Shown here in pieces: positions 1-8,215 of a stretch of 55,356 nt of DNA. Within the stretch, counting starts at the first letter, position 1. Every line of letters starts with the position of its first letter. Source of the stretch: Phycisphaerales bacterium (GTDB lineage Bacteria; Planctomycetota; Phycisphaerae; Phycisphaerales; JAGLTS01). The DNA is taken from the NCBI GenBank assembly GCA_023135165.1, contig JAGLTS010000012.1, forward strand, positions 1 to 55,356. The letters run 5' to 3'. The notes under the pieces are model-generated. The model did no database searches, had not been told where the DNA came from, and saw nothing but the letters and a program-made list of their open reading frames with translations. The translations under genes were made by a program, and so were the position numbers.

Positions 1-215
1 AGAGTTTTGAGCGAGTTTCAGCCGGTTTCGGCGAGTTTCGGCGCATTTTCGATCAGTTTCAGCTCGTTTGCGGTCGGTTTTGAGCGACATTTCGAGGCTC
101 GATCAGCATCGCGCGCGCACCGGCGAGGATGCGCAGTGAAGACCCGCGATGCCGGCAACGGCGCATGTGGTGTGCGCGCTGCGCGGCCATGTGGGGGTGG
201 TAATGATCGCCGATG
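1..215 (+). repeat. Dispersed phased-T-tract repeat, copy 1
   Basis: The first ~92 bases carry nine T-tracts of 3-4 bases centred near 6, 17, 27, 37, 47, 58, 68, 79 and 91, a spacing of 10-11 bp that matches the DNA helical repeat and predicts intrinsic bending. A GC-rich half follows to about 215. The same unit recurs at 36140-36334 (+) and 55139-55353 (-). Substitutions between copies fall in all codon positions while the T-tracts are kept, so the open frame through it is probably not a gene. Copy 1 starts exactly at base 1. Confidence 0.85.
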
Positions 216-543
216 GGACTATGGGGCATTGGTCCGCCACGGGCGGACTGCGCTCAAGGTCGTGGGTTGGATACCCGGACTTGCAGTCGCCGAAGGCGAC
301 CTTCGGCCCAGCGTCTGGCCTGCGTGAGCTTGCGCGTCCAGCGGCGGCAAGCCGAGCGTGATCGTCGACCTGTCAGCCGATCAAGGCAATGCGTCATGAG
401 GTAGCCTGACCTGCTTCCTCCCCTGCGGTCAGAGTGCCTTCGGGGAAGGCGAGCGACATGACCAGCTTGTCGGCAGCGGGCAGCGGGAGGATGATTGAGG
501 GTGCTTCTGTTCGGCCTCGGCCGCTCATGGTCCGCCTGTCCCG
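216..543. other. Gene-free stretch before the ATPase gene
   Basis: No convincing coding frame. It contains a perfect 7-bp hairpin at 290-306 (CCGAAGG, 3-base loop, CCTTCGG). An open frame continues from 434 into the ATPase gene, but its first 48 codons read like non-coding DNA and lie upstream of a better start. Confidence 0.5.
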
Positions 544-581
544 TACAATACTGACTCGCTATGTTCGGAAACCACCGATGA
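544..581 (+). promoter_or_regulatory. Putative -10 box and 6-codon coupled leader ORF
   Basis: TACAAT at 544-549 is a good -10 candidate and would start RNA near 555-557. The first ATG, at 561, opens the leader peptide MFGNHR, whose TGA (579-581) overlaps the ATPase ATG (578-580) as ATGA. The ATPase start has no Shine-Dalgarno of its own, so re-initiation from the leader is plausible. No clear -35 box is seen. Inference from sequence only. Confidence 0.4.
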
Positions 582-1924
582 GTGATGACCTGACCCAACG
601 CATCTACGCCGCGTTCGCCCCCGCACCGCTGACGGCGGACGACGCGGATCTCTACGTGCAACTCGACGATCTGCGCGGCGACGCCGACATTGTCGAGAGG
701 ATGGCTAAGAAGATCCTCCTCGCCGACGGGAAACCTACGTGCCAAGTACTAGCGGGGCACAAGGGCAGCGGGAAGTCCACCGAACTCTATCGGTTGCAAC
801 ACGAGTTGGAGACCGGCGACGGCAAGAAGATGTTCGTTGTGTTCTGCGGTGTGGATGAGGACATCGACCGCAACGATGTAGACTTCCCCGACCTTCTCGT
901 CGCCATCGTGCGCCAGATGGCCAGGCAACTGCGAGAAGAAGAGGAGATCAAGCTCCAGCCAGGCTATTTCAAGAGTCGGCTCGAAGGGCTCAAGGAGTTC
1001 TTGACTCGCGAGGTCGATTTCGACAAGTTCGATCTTGAAACGGGGCTTGGAAGCCTCGGCGTCACCATCAAGGGTAGCCCCGATGCACGCGCGGATATCA
1101 GGAAGGCGATGGAGCCGGACAGCGGCAACCTGCTCAACGCAGCCAATGACGTGATCTCCGAAGCGGTCAGCGAATTGCTCAAGAAGAGATACGGCGGTCT
1201 GGTCATTCTCATCGATGACCTCGACAAGATGACAGTTCGGCCGCACGAAGATGCGGGCTGTTCCACGGCTGAGTATCTGTTCGTTCAGCGGGCGGCGCAG
1301 TTGACGGGATTCAACTGCCACGTCGTCTATACGATGCCGATCTCACTCGCGTATTCGCACCAGCACGCCAATATCAAGGCGAACTACGGGGGACACGTAC
1401 CTCTGGTGCCCATGACGAAGATCGCGACGCAACCGCCGGAATCCAAACCCTATAAGCCGGGCGTGGCGAAGTTCCAGCAGATTGTCGATGCACGCCTCAA
1501 GAACGCGGGGCCGGATGCGAGCAATCTCTTTGAGAATGACGCGGTCCGTGGCCACCTCATCCAGTTGAGCGGCGGGCAGCCGAGCGAGTTGATGACGCTG
1601 GTCCGCGAAGCGATCATCGCCGATGGGCTGCCCATTAAGGACGCCTCCCTCGAACGCGCCCAGCGTGAGGGACGACGCGAATACGCTCGACAACTCCGGG
1701 CAGAACACTGGGCTATTATCAAGACAGTGCGCGACACGGGATGGTTCGAGCGCACACAGTCCAACGAGCCACTGTTTCGCGAGTTGCTTGAGAGCCGGGC
1801 AATCCTCCAGTACGTCAACGACACAGAATGGTATGGCCTGAATCCCATGGTGACGGATCTCGACACGCAGGCGAAGCAGAGCCGGAAGAAGCCCAGTGTG
1901 TCGAAGAAGAGTCGCGGCCGATGA
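578..1924 (+). CDS. P-loop ATPase (AAA/STAND-like), first gene of ATPase-TPR pair
   Basis: 448 residues. Walker A is GHKGSGKST at residues 60-68, and Walker B is VILIDDLDK around 209-217 with Asp213/Asp214. The N-terminal run with YVQLDDLRG before Walker A and the DVDFPDLL segment after it resemble, from memory, ATPases paired with TPR proteins in cyanobacteria and planctomycetes. The C-terminal part is helical and ends in a Lys/Ser-rich tail. ATG 578 is preferred to in-frame starts from 434 because a -10 box lies at 544-549 and the family homology begins here. The stop overlaps the next gene's ATG, indicating coupled synthesis of two partners. It probably acts in the cytoplasm as an ATP-driven switch. 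The role is unknown, with a conflict or signalling function inferred. No effector nuclease is visible in it. Confidence 0.8.
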   Translation: MSDDLTQRIYAAFAPAPLTADDADLYVQLDDLRGDADIVERMAKKILLADGKPTCQVLAGHKGSGKSTELYRLQHELETGDGKKMFVVFCGVDEDIDRNDVDFPDLLVAIVRQMARQLREEEEIKLQPGYFKSRLEGLKEFLTREVDFDKFDLETGLGSLGVTIKGSPDARADIRKAMEPDSGNLLNAANDVISEAVSELLKKRYGGLVILIDDLDKMTVRPHEDAGCSTAEYLFVQRAAQLTGFNCHVVYTMPISLAYSHQHANIKANYGGHVPLVPMTKIATQPPESKPYKPGVAKFQQIVDARLKNAGPDASNLFENDAVRGHLIQLSGGQPSELMTLVREAIIADGLPIKDASLERAQREGRREYARQLRAEHWAIIKTVRDTGWFERTQSNEPLFRELLESRAILQYVNDTEWYGLNPMVTDLDTQAKQSRKKPSVSKKSRGR

Positions 1925-3552
1925 ATTACGCCGCAGACGATGCTGCGCGGGACTATGAAGAAGTTGGCCATCAGGCGGCGGAACTCATGGCCATGCGCCG
2001 GATGCTGAGCGTCTCCAGGGGCACCTTTTCGCTGAGCTTCGCAGTCTGCAACAGCCCGGCCCTGCGCGAGCACCTCATCGCCGGGTTGCGCGAATCCTGC
2101 CCGGGAATCGCGGTCGTCTCGCTTCCACCACATACCGCAGACCCTTACGGTGTCGTTCAGTCCGAACTGAAAGGACAGAACCCTGATGCGCTCTTCATCA
2201 CGGATATGGAGCGCACCATCGCATCCAGCGACAAGCAGCAGATGAGCCTGCGTTCACTCAACGCTTCGCGGGAACTCTGGGAGCGGCGGTTTCGCTGCCC
2301 CGTCGTGCTCTGGGTTCCCGAATACGCAGCCACGCTTCTCTCCACACACGCCCGAGACTTCTGGCGATATCGCAGCCACCGCTTCGAGTTCGTTTCCGAC
2401 CGCGCAACCGCAGCCACGGGGATCAGCGATCACGCATCCGACGGTTTCTCAGCCGCGTCCGGCCTTTCCCGGGATGAGAAACAATTCCGCATCGCAGAAC
2501 TTGAGCAACGCATCGAGGATGCCGGTCCGTCGCCGGCGCCGGAACTGGTGGTCCACTTCCTGCGCTGGCTCAATGAACTCGCCTTTCTGTATGGGCAGGT
2601 CGGGCAACTTGATGATGCTGAGCGCGTCTCGAAACGAATGCTCGATGCCGCACGGTCATTTCGGTTAGAGCCTGCTTTGGCACCCGCCCATAGCAACCTC
2701 GGCAACATCATGAGAACGCGCGGTGACCTGGACGGGGCGTTGGAGCGATACCGCGAGGCGGAGCGGATCTGGAGAAAGGCGCTCGGCGATGACCATCCCA
2801 ATATCGCTCATGATGTCAATAACATCGGCACCGTGCTCCACGATAGGGGCGACTTGGACGGGGCGTTGGAACGATACCGCGAGGCGGAGCGGATCTGGAG
2901 AAAGGCGCTCGGCGATGACCATCCCAATGTCGCGGTGTGCGTCAACAACATCGGCAGCGTGCTCAAGGACAAGGGCGATCTGGACGGGGCGCTGGAGCGG
3001 CTCCGCGAGGCTGAGCGGATCGACCGCGCCGCATTCGGCGATGACCATCCCAAGATCGCCATCCGCGTCAACAACATCGGCAGCGTGCTGAGGGCCAGGG
3101 GCGATCTGGACGGGGCGCTGGAGCGGCTCCGCGAGGCGGAGCGGATCTTCAGAAAGGCGCTCGGCGATGACCACCCCAATGTCGCTACGTGCGTCAACAA
3201 CATCGGCAGCGTGCTCCAGGACAAGGGCGATCTGGACGGGGCGCTGGAGCAATACCGCGAGGCGGAGCGAATCGACCGCGCCGCTTTCGGCGATGACCAT
3301 CCCAGCGTCGCTAGCGATGTCAACAACATCGGCGGCGTGCTGCTTGCGCGCGGAGATCGCGACGGGGCGCGACGGATGGCCGGCGAGTCGCTACGGATCT
3401 TCATACGCACCCACGGCCCGCGTGGTCTGAATACGGTCCAGGGTGCTCGCAACTACGCCGGCGTCGGCGGCGATCCGATCGCGCTGGCGCGCGAGGCGGC
3501 GGGCGATGACGCGGCCGAGGCGCTGCGCGAGGCGATGGATGCGCAGTCGTGA
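1921..3552 (+). CDS. TPR (kinesin-light-chain type) protein with degenerate ATPase-like N-terminal domain
   Basis: 543 residues. ATG 1921 overlaps the upstream stop (ATGA), so the two genes are coupled. Residues ~1-165 form an alpha/beta domain (motifs FSLSFAVCNSPALREHLI, DALFITDME, PVVLWVPEY) without a Walker A. I recall similar domains fused to TPRs in cyanobacterial proteins. Residues ~170-260 are a helical linker. Residues ~265-500 contain 42-residue TPRs of the kinesin-light-chain type, with repeated GDLDGALE, YREAERI, ALGDDHP and VNNIG. The ending is acidic. It probably serves as the sensor or scaffold partner of the ATPase at 578. The combination resembles a STAND (NLR-like) receptor split over two polypeptides. 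Target and output are unknown. Confidence 0.75.
   Translation: MNYAADDAARDYEEVGHQAAELMAMRRMLSVSRGTFSLSFAVCNSPALREHLIAGLRESCPGIAVVSLPPHTADPYGVVQSELKGQNPDALFITDMERTIASSDKQQMSLRSLNASRELWERRFRCPVVLWVPEYAATLLSTHARDFWRYRSHRFEFVSDRATAATGISDHASDGFSAASGLSRDEKQFRIAELEQRIEDAGPSPAPELVVHFLRWLNELAFLYGQVGQLDDAERVSKRMLDAARSFRLEPALAPAHSNLGNIMRTRGDLDGALERYREAERIWRKALGDDHPNIAHDVNNIGTVLHDRGDLDGALERYREAERIWRKALGDDHPNVAVCVNNIGSVLKDKGDLDGALERLREAERIDRAAFGDDHPKIAIRVNNIGSVLRARGDLDGALERLREAERIFRKALGDDHPNVATCVNNIGSVLQDKGDLDGALEQYREAERIDRAAFGDDHPSVASDVNNIGGVLLARGDRDGARRMAGESLRIFIRTHGPRGLNTVQGARNYAGVGGDPIALAREAAGDDAAEALREAMDAQS
2722..3380 (+). repeat. 126-bp tandem repeat encoding TPRs
   Basis: Units begin at 2722, 2848, 2974, 3100, 3226 and (partial) 3352, exactly 126 bp apart, each encoding 42 residues. 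The units are highly similar in DNA, not just protein, which points to recent duplication or gene conversion and likely length variation between strains. Confidence 0.9.
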
Positions 3553-3970
3553 TGGCCGATGTGGGCGGGAACAAGGGATAAGTACATTAAGTGGACCGAA
3601 GAAGGGGTAGAGACAGAACGTTGGGAAGGGAAGTGAGCACGTGCCGCTGTTCCTGAGTGCACCGGACTCGTAGAGTTCGGCTCTGCTTGGTGCGGAGTCG
3701 GGCGGGGGGATGGGATCTGCGTGCGCTGCGGGTGCGCGCGAGTTCCCGCAGGAACGAGTTCCTGCGGCTTTGGGGGTGCGGTGACGGGGTGTATGGGATG
3801 CGCCTGCATGGGGCGGGCAAGCGCTCCGCTGCGCGTCGCGGCTAAACGCGAAGCGATGCGCGTAACGACAAAGAGGTAAATACATGAAGTGGACGGCTCT
3901 ATGTGTTGCGAATGCGGGCACGGAGTGACGGGATGCGCGGGGCGCTTTGTGCAGGTGTGCAGTTGCGAAA
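3553..3970. repeat. Intergenic region holding dispersed hairpin element, copy A (about 3660-3895)
   Basis: No gene seen. A CCGGACTC/GAGTTCGG hairpin at 3662-3680 is followed by GC-rich variable sequence, then about 60 bases (CGCCTGCATGG... GTCGCGGCT.AACGCGAAGCG) and an ending like TAAATACATGAAGTGGAC at 3873-3893. The same modules in the same order occur at 43664-43862. A related TAAGTACATTAAGTGGAC also lies at 3580-3597, so the element may be flanked by a degenerate direct repeat. Confidence 0.55.
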
Positions 3971-4000
3971 CGCCCCGCCGATTTGGCGGGGCGCTTTTTT
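3971..4000. terminator. Intrinsic terminator between convergent TPR gene and rplQ
   Basis: Perfect 9-bp stem CGCCCCGCC/GGCGGGGCG with a 5-base loop, followed by T6 at 3995-4000 on the plus strand. The minus side has only a short T run, so it is strongest for plus-strand transcripts. A second 9-bp hairpin at 4025-4047 (CCCCGGGCG/CGCCCGGGG, no T run) lies just beyond the rplQ stop and may help end the ribosomal operon. Confidence 0.8.
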
Positions 4001-4065
4001 GTGTGTATATGGGCGTGCCGTATCCCCCGGGCGTGGATCGCCCGGGGCGAAATGGGGGAGGGGCG

Positions 4066-4659
4066 TCAGTCTTCGGGCTTGTCGGCTTGCTTGCGCAGGG
4101 CGGCGGCGAAGGTGGTGCGGCGGTCGGCCATCTCGCGGCGTCGGCTGAGTCTGCCTGACAGCTCCGGGCCTTCCTCTTCGCCGACGAGCTGCATGACGAC
4201 CTTTTCGCCTGCATCGCCGATGCGGTGCGTGCCGAGCTTGACGATTCGCGTGTACCCGCCTGCTCGATCGGTATAGCGAGGGGCGACGTGCTCGAAGATG
4301 TGCTTGATAAGGCTTGGCGCCTTGCGCACTTCGCCGTAGCGGTTGAACTCGACCTCGTCAGCGTCGGGCAGATCGAAGTATGGGTTCTCACGCTTGTGGT
4401 CGGGGAGCTTGTCTTCGGTGAGCCAGACGAAGGCGCGCCGATCGCCGCCCATGCGTGCGGTGACGAGCCTGCGTGAGTGCAGGTCGCCTCGTTTGGCGAG
4501 CGTGATGATGCGCTCGATGAACGGTTGAACCGCTTTGGCTTTGGGGAGCGTGGTGGTGATCTGGCCGTGCTCGAACAGGCCTGCCGCGAGGTTGCGCAGC
4601 ATGGCTCTTCGATGTGCTGAGTTTCGTGTGAGCCGTTTGCCATAGACGCGGTGTCGCAT
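4066..4659 (-). CDS. rplQ: 50S ribosomal protein L17
   Basis: 197 residues. The start MRHRVYGKRLTRNSAHRRAM is the universal L17 N-terminus. AAGGAG lies 6 bases before ATG 4659, so the upstream in-frame start at 4677 is rejected. The protein is well over the usual ~120-130 residues: the excess lies in the inserted segment around PYFDLPDADEVEFNRYGE and a basic/acidic C-terminal tail. It is the last gene of the operon, 59 bp after rpoA, and is followed by hairpins. It binds 23S rRNA near the polypeptide exit. Confidence 0.95.
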   Translation of the reverse strand: MRHRVYGKRLTRNSAHRRAMLRNLAAGLFEHGQITTTLPKAKAVQPFIERIITLAKRGDLHSRRLVTARMGGDRRAFVWLTEDKLPDHKRENPYFDLPDADEVEFNRYGEVRKAPSLIKHIFEHVAPRYTDRAGGYTRIVKLGTHRIGDAGEKVVMQLVGEEEGPELSGRLSRRREMADRRTTFAAALRKQADKPED

Positions 4660-4718
4660 GGCGTTCTCCTTCCGCAATGGTGTGGGCCTGCATCTGACAG
4701 GCTCGCACCGGATGATTC

Positions 4719-5753
4719 CTATGTTCGCTCCCCGAGGGGTGACATGATGCTGGATGCCGCGATGTGGAACCCTTCGGGCAGTTCCATGCTGAGGCTCAGG
4801 CCCATGTCGCTGAGCTTTCGCTTCACCTCGCGGAGTGATGTTCTTCCGAATGAACGGACCTTGAGCAGGTGGGACTCATCCATCACGACGAGGTCCGCGA
4901 CGGTCCGGACGCTGGTTGACTCTAAGCAGTTGTTCGCCCGGACGGAGAGTTCGAGTTCGGCGATGGGCTTTTGCAGCTTGCGGATGAGCTCTTCATCGAC
5001 GCCCGCCGCGGCAGCAGCCTCGTCGGAGACGCGTTCACCGCCCATGTCGAAGTACTGGACGAAAGGCGCGAGGTGCTTGCGAAGGATCTTCGCCGCCTCG
5101 ACGAGCGCCATTTCGGGGGTGGCGGTGCCGTCGGTCCAGACCTCGAGAATGAGTCGGTCGTAGTTGGTCTTCTGGCCGACGCGCGTGTCCTCGACGTGGT
5201 ACCGGACTCGGCGGACGGGTGAATAAACAGCGTCGATCGGGATGAGGCCGATCTCTTGTTCATCGTTGTCGGTGTACTGCTCGCTGGCTGGAACGTAGCC
5301 GCGTCCGCTCCGCACGGTGAACTCCATCTCGAAATCGACTTCCTCGGTGAGCGTGGCGAGAACGAGATCACGGTTCATGATCGTGATGGCGGTGTCGGCT
5401 TCGATGAGTTCAGCGGTGACCTCGCCCGGGCCTGTCGCGGCGAGCTTCATCGTTCGCACGTCGTCGTCATCGAGCTTCACGATGAGGCTTTTGACGTTGA
5501 GGATGATGTCCGTCACATCCTGCATCACGCCGGGGAGTGAGCTGAACTCATGCTCAGCACCGGTGATTCGTACGCTTGTGACGGCAGCGCCTTCGAGGCT
5601 GGAGAGCAGGACGCGGCGTAGGCCGTTGCCGATCGTCGTGCCGAAGCCACGTTCGAACGGTTCGATTGCGAATCGGCCGAAGGTGCCATCGTTTCGTTCA
5701 TCGTCCGGGACGACGCGAGAGGGAAGTTCGAGTCCTCGCCAACGGATCCGCAT
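4719..5753 (-). CDS. rpoA: DNA-directed RNA polymerase subunit alpha
   Basis: 344 residues. The N-terminal dimerisation domain has GFGTTIGNGLRRVLLSSLEG at ~35-54, the assembly motif. The alpha-CTD has LSVRANNCLES, retaining the Arg and Asn equivalents of E. coli R265/N268 that contact UP elements. GGAGG is 8 bases before ATG 5753. It lies between rpsK and rplQ. rpsD, which usually sits immediately upstream, is missing here. The 131-bp gap to rpsK is one of the larger ones in the operon. Confidence 0.97.
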   Translation of the reverse strand: MRIRWRGLELPSRVVPDDERNDGTFGRFAIEPFERGFGTTIGNGLRRVLLSSLEGAAVTSVRITGAEHEFSSLPGVMQDVTDIILNVKSLIVKLDDDDVRTMKLAATGPGEVTAELIEADTAITIMNRDLVLATLTEEVDFEMEFTVRSGRGYVPASEQYTDNDEQEIGLIPIDAVYSPVRRVRYHVEDTRVGQKTNYDRLILEVWTDGTATPEMALVEAAKILRKHLAPFVQYFDMGGERVSDEAAAAAGVDEELIRKLQKPIAELELSVRANNCLESTSVRTVADLVVMDESHLLKVRSFGRTSLREVKRKLSDMGLSLSMELPEGFHIAASSIMSPLGERT

Positions 5754-5884
5754 GGTAGGATCCTCCGTTGAGTCAGCAGAGCCTGTGTGAGAAGGCCCCT
5801 ACGGGGTATCGGAGTTCGACGGCGCGCTGCTGTCCGCACCGAGGCTCCTTCTTTCCCGCAGGGAGTCGTGTCAGTGTTGATGGA

Positions 5885-6262
5885 TCAGACGCGGCGTTTC
5901 TTGCGGCTCCGGCAGCCGTTGTGTGGAACGGGCGTGTGATCTTCGATTGCGGAAACGCGGAGCCCGGAATGGGCAAGCGCGGTGGCGGCGGCTTCGCGCC
6001 CCGGCCCGGTCCCTTTCAGGTGGATTTCAATCTCGCTCATGCCGAACTTGCGCGCTTTGGAGGCGACGGCCTCGGCTGCGCGTGTGGCGGCGAAGGGTGT
6101 GGACTTTCGCGCACCCTTGAAACCGACCGTCCCGCCGGAGCCTTGGCACAAGGCCTCGCCGTTCGTGTCGGAGATGGTGATGAGCGTGTTGTTGAATGAC
6201 GCCTTGATGTGGGCGATACCCCGCGTCACATTGCGCCGGGTTTTACGTTGCTTCTTGGCCAT
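5885..6262 (-). CDS. rpsK: 30S ribosomal protein S11
   Basis: 125 residues, normal length. Diagnostic motifs are [18 protein letters not shown], the [13 protein letters not shown] segment and the basic ending [17 protein letters not shown] precedes ATG 6262 by 7 bases. It binds the platform of the 30S subunit. It follows rpsM by 140 bp, a gap containing a weak hairpin at 6360-6380, and is followed directly by rpoA rather than rpsD. Confidence 0.97.
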   Translation of the reverse strand: MAKKQRKTRRNVTRGIAHIKASFNNTLITISDTNGEALCQGSGGTVGFKGARKSTPFAATRAAEAVASKARKFGMSEIEIHLKGTGPGREAAATALAHSGLRVSAIEDHTPVPHNGCRSRKKRRV

Positions 6263-6402
6263 GTGCGGTACCTTTCGTTACCAGCGGATCCTTCTCCCGG
6301 CCGAGCGGGCAGGAACCTCGCGATTGGTCGCGTGTCGTGATGCTTTGCGATACCCGCGCCATCCTCCCGATGGGGGATGGACGGGATTGGGGGGTTTTGT
6401 TC

Positions 6403-6780
6403 TTAGCCCTTCACGCCCTTCTTGCCGGCCACGGTCTTCTTACGGCCCTTGCGTGTGCGTGCGTTGCAGCGGGTGCGTTGCCCTCGCACGGGCAGACCTC
6501 TGCGATGACGATCGCCGCGATAGCAGCGGATGTCGCGCAACCGTTGGATCTGCTGGCTGACCTGTCGCCTGAGCGCGCCTTCGACGACGTAGCTCGTGTC
6601 GACGACCGCGGCGATCTTGGAGATCTCCTCCTCCGTCAGATCCTTCGCGTGCTTGGTCGGGTCCAGGCCCACCTCGGCGATGATCTGGTCGGCGAACTTC
6701 GGCCCGATACCAAGGATGTACCGGAGGGAGTACCGGATCTGCTTGTTGCCCGGGATGTCTACGCCGGCGAGTCGTGGCAT
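6403..6780 (-). CDS. rpsM: 30S ribosomal protein S13
   Basis: 125 residues, the usual size. PRLAGVDIPGNKQIRYSLRY is the N-terminal signature, RCYRGDRHRRGLPVRGQRT the tRNA-contacting segment, and the tail is Lys/Gly rich. AAGGA lies 9 bases before ATG 6780. It sits in the 30S head and forms the A-site finger bridge. Standard order rpmJ-rpsM-rpsK. Confidence 0.97.
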   Translation of the reverse strand: MPRLAGVDIPGNKQIRYSLRYILGIGPKFADQIIAEVGLDPTKHAKDLTEEEISKIAAVVDTSYVVEGALRRQVSQQIQRLRDIRCYRGDRHRRGLPVRGQRTRCNARTRKGRKKTVAGKKGVKG

Positions 6781-6890
6781 GCTGCTGATTCCTTACGTTC
6801 AAAATGCCCCAGCGAACCGGGGAGTGTAGCACAATCGTCTGGTCGGGTCCGCGAGGGACCTGATGCGATGCGGGCGAACCCGCCCCACTG

Positions 6891-7007
6891 CTACCCCTGG
6901 CGCTGCTTGTGCTTGGGGTTGGCCTTGCAGAGCACCCGAACGACGCCCTTGCGCCGGACGATCTTGCAACTGCTGCAGATTCGACGAACACTGCTTTTGA
7001 CTTTCAT
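6891..7007 (-). CDS. rpmJ: 50S ribosomal protein L36 (zinc-binding form)
   Basis: A 38-residue gene, beginning [11 protein letters not shown] and ending KHKQRQG. The zinc ribbon is intact: Cys11, Cys14, Cys27 and His33. It lies between infA and rpsM as in most bacteria. Retaining the zinc form of L36 contrasts with rpsN in the same operon, which has lost its cysteines. Confidence 0.95.
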   Translation of the reverse strand: MKVKSSVRRICSSCKIVRRKGVVRVLCKANPKHKQRQG

Positions 7008-7058
7008 GGCTCGATCCAATCCATCTCGCCGGTCACGGGCCGGCCTGCGTGCTTTGAT

Positions 7059-7277
7059 TCAGTGACGATACGTGATTCTGGCTCGTGTGAGATCGTAGGG
7101 ACTCATCTCGACCGTGACGCGGTCGCCGGGCAGGATGCGAATGTAGTGCATGCGCATCTTGCCGCTGATGTAGGCCAGGACTTTATGGCCGTTCTCCAGC
7201 TTGACGAGGAACATGGTGTTAGGCCTCGCTTCGATGACCTCAGCCTCGAGAACCAGTTTGTCTTCCTTCGTAGCCAT
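7059..7277 (-). CDS. infA: Translation initiation factor IF-1
   Basis: 72 residues, exactly the family length when started at ATG 7277 (MATKEDK). An upstream start at 7289 would overlap map and add four residues. OB-fold motifs are [19 protein letters not shown] and the terminal [11 protein letters not shown]. It binds the 30S A site during initiation. The gene starts 5 bp after the map stop, so it is probably translationally coupled to it. Confidence 0.95.
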   Translation of the reverse strand: MATKEDKLVLEAEVIEARPNTMFLVKLENGHKVLAYISGKMRMHYIRILPGDRVTVEMSPYDLTRARITYRH

Positions 7278-7282
7278 CAGCC

Positions 7283-8215
7283 TCACCACGCTCCTTCCGA
7301 CCGATGCACCGGCGCTTCATCACTCAATCGCGGGCCCGTCAGGACCAGGACGCCGTCGTCACGAACAGCGATTGTATGCTCCTCATGCGCCGCCGGGCGC
7401 CGATCACGCGTCGCCACCGTCCAACCGTCATTCAACCGGACGACTTCGGGCAACCCGGCGGTGAGCATCGGCTCCACCGCGAGCACCATACCCGGCCGAA
7501 GCACGAAGTCGTCGATCCAGTCCCACCCTGCTGCAAATGCGGGCACCTTGGGCGGTTCATGCAGGGATCGTCCGATGCCGTGTCCGACGTAGTCGGTGAC
7601 CACGCCGAAGCCGGCTTCTTCGCTCGCCGTCTGCATCGCCCGGGCAATATCGCTCCACAGCACGCCGGGGTTCATCATGTCAATCGCCAAGTCCAGCACG
7701 TATCGTGTCGCCTGGGCCAGGCGTCTGCTTTCATCCGCGACGGGCTCCACGAGGATCGTCGTCGCACCGTCGCCGCACCACTCGCTCAGCCGAACGCCGC
7801 AATCCACCTTGACCACATCACCTTCGCGGATGATCCGGTCGCCGGGGATGCCGTGCACCACCTCTTCGTTGACGGAGATGCACACATCTCCTGGGAACGG
7901 CGTCGCTCCACCTCGAGTGTACCCGCGAAACAGGCTCTCGCCGCCCGCCTCGTCAATCGCGTTTCTCGCCACGGTCGCCAAGTCAGCGGTCGTCATGCCC
8001 GGCTGACACGCCTTGGTCGTTGCGTCGAGCACGAGTCCGACGACCCGGCAGGCCCGGCCAATCGCGGCGATTTCATCCTCCGACCTCAGCGGGATTCGAG
8101 CGTTGCCAGCCCGCGACGGACCGGACCGCTGAATCGGCTCACGACATTCCTTCTCCATCGACTCCGACGAGACTTCCACCGAGGCGCATCCATCATCACA
8201 CGCTGCGCCCGTCAC
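7283..8215 (-). CDS. map: Methionine aminopeptidase, type I
   Basis: Removes the initiator Met from nascent proteins. Metal ligands are visible: Asp in VDCGV, Asp in CGDGA, His in [12 protein letters not shown], Glu in VEPML and Glu in EEHTIAV. The catalytic fold begins near [15 protein letters not shown]. From GTG 8215, which overlaps the secY stop as GTGA, it is 310 residues with a ~40-residue unconserved N-terminal extension. ATG 8158, with GGAG 4 bases upstream, would give 291 residues and is an alternative. The extension holds several Cys and acidic residues but no recognisable domain. adk, usually between secY and map, is absent. Confidence 0.93.
   Translation of the reverse strand: MTGAACDDGCASVEVSSESMEKECREPIQRSGPSRAGNARIPLRSEDEIAAIGRACRVVGLVLDATTKACQPGMTTADLATVARNAIDEAGGESLFRGYTRGGATPFPGDVCISVNEEVVHGIPGDRIIREGDVVKVDCGVRLSEWCGDGATTILVEPVADESRRLAQATRYVLDLAIDMMNPGVLWSDIARAMQTASEEAGFGVVTDYVGHGIGRSLHEPPKVPAFAAGWDWIDDFVLRPGMVLAVEPMLTAGLPEVVRLNDGWTVATRDRRPAAHEEHTIAVRDDGVLVLTGPRLSDEAPVHRSEGAW

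Noticed and set aside
250..310. tRNA-like segment near GGGTTGGATACCC
   Set aside because: The T-loop consensus TTCRA and acceptor pairing are missing.
7..327. Open frame through the phased repeat (and its mirror in copies 2 and 3) as a Phe-rich protein
   Set aside because: Phe codons come from the T-tracts. Substitutions between copies fall in all codon positions, and the T-tract phase, not the frame, is conserved.
2722..3380. CRISPR array
   Set aside because: The units are 126 bp with no spacers and encode TPRs. The 117-bp units at 44260-45520 are likewise coding.
2665..3452. Minus-strand and alternative-frame ORFs over the TPR repeats
   Set aside because: They mirror the 126-bp coding repeat of the plus-strand TPR gene; no start, family or Shine-Dalgarno supports them.
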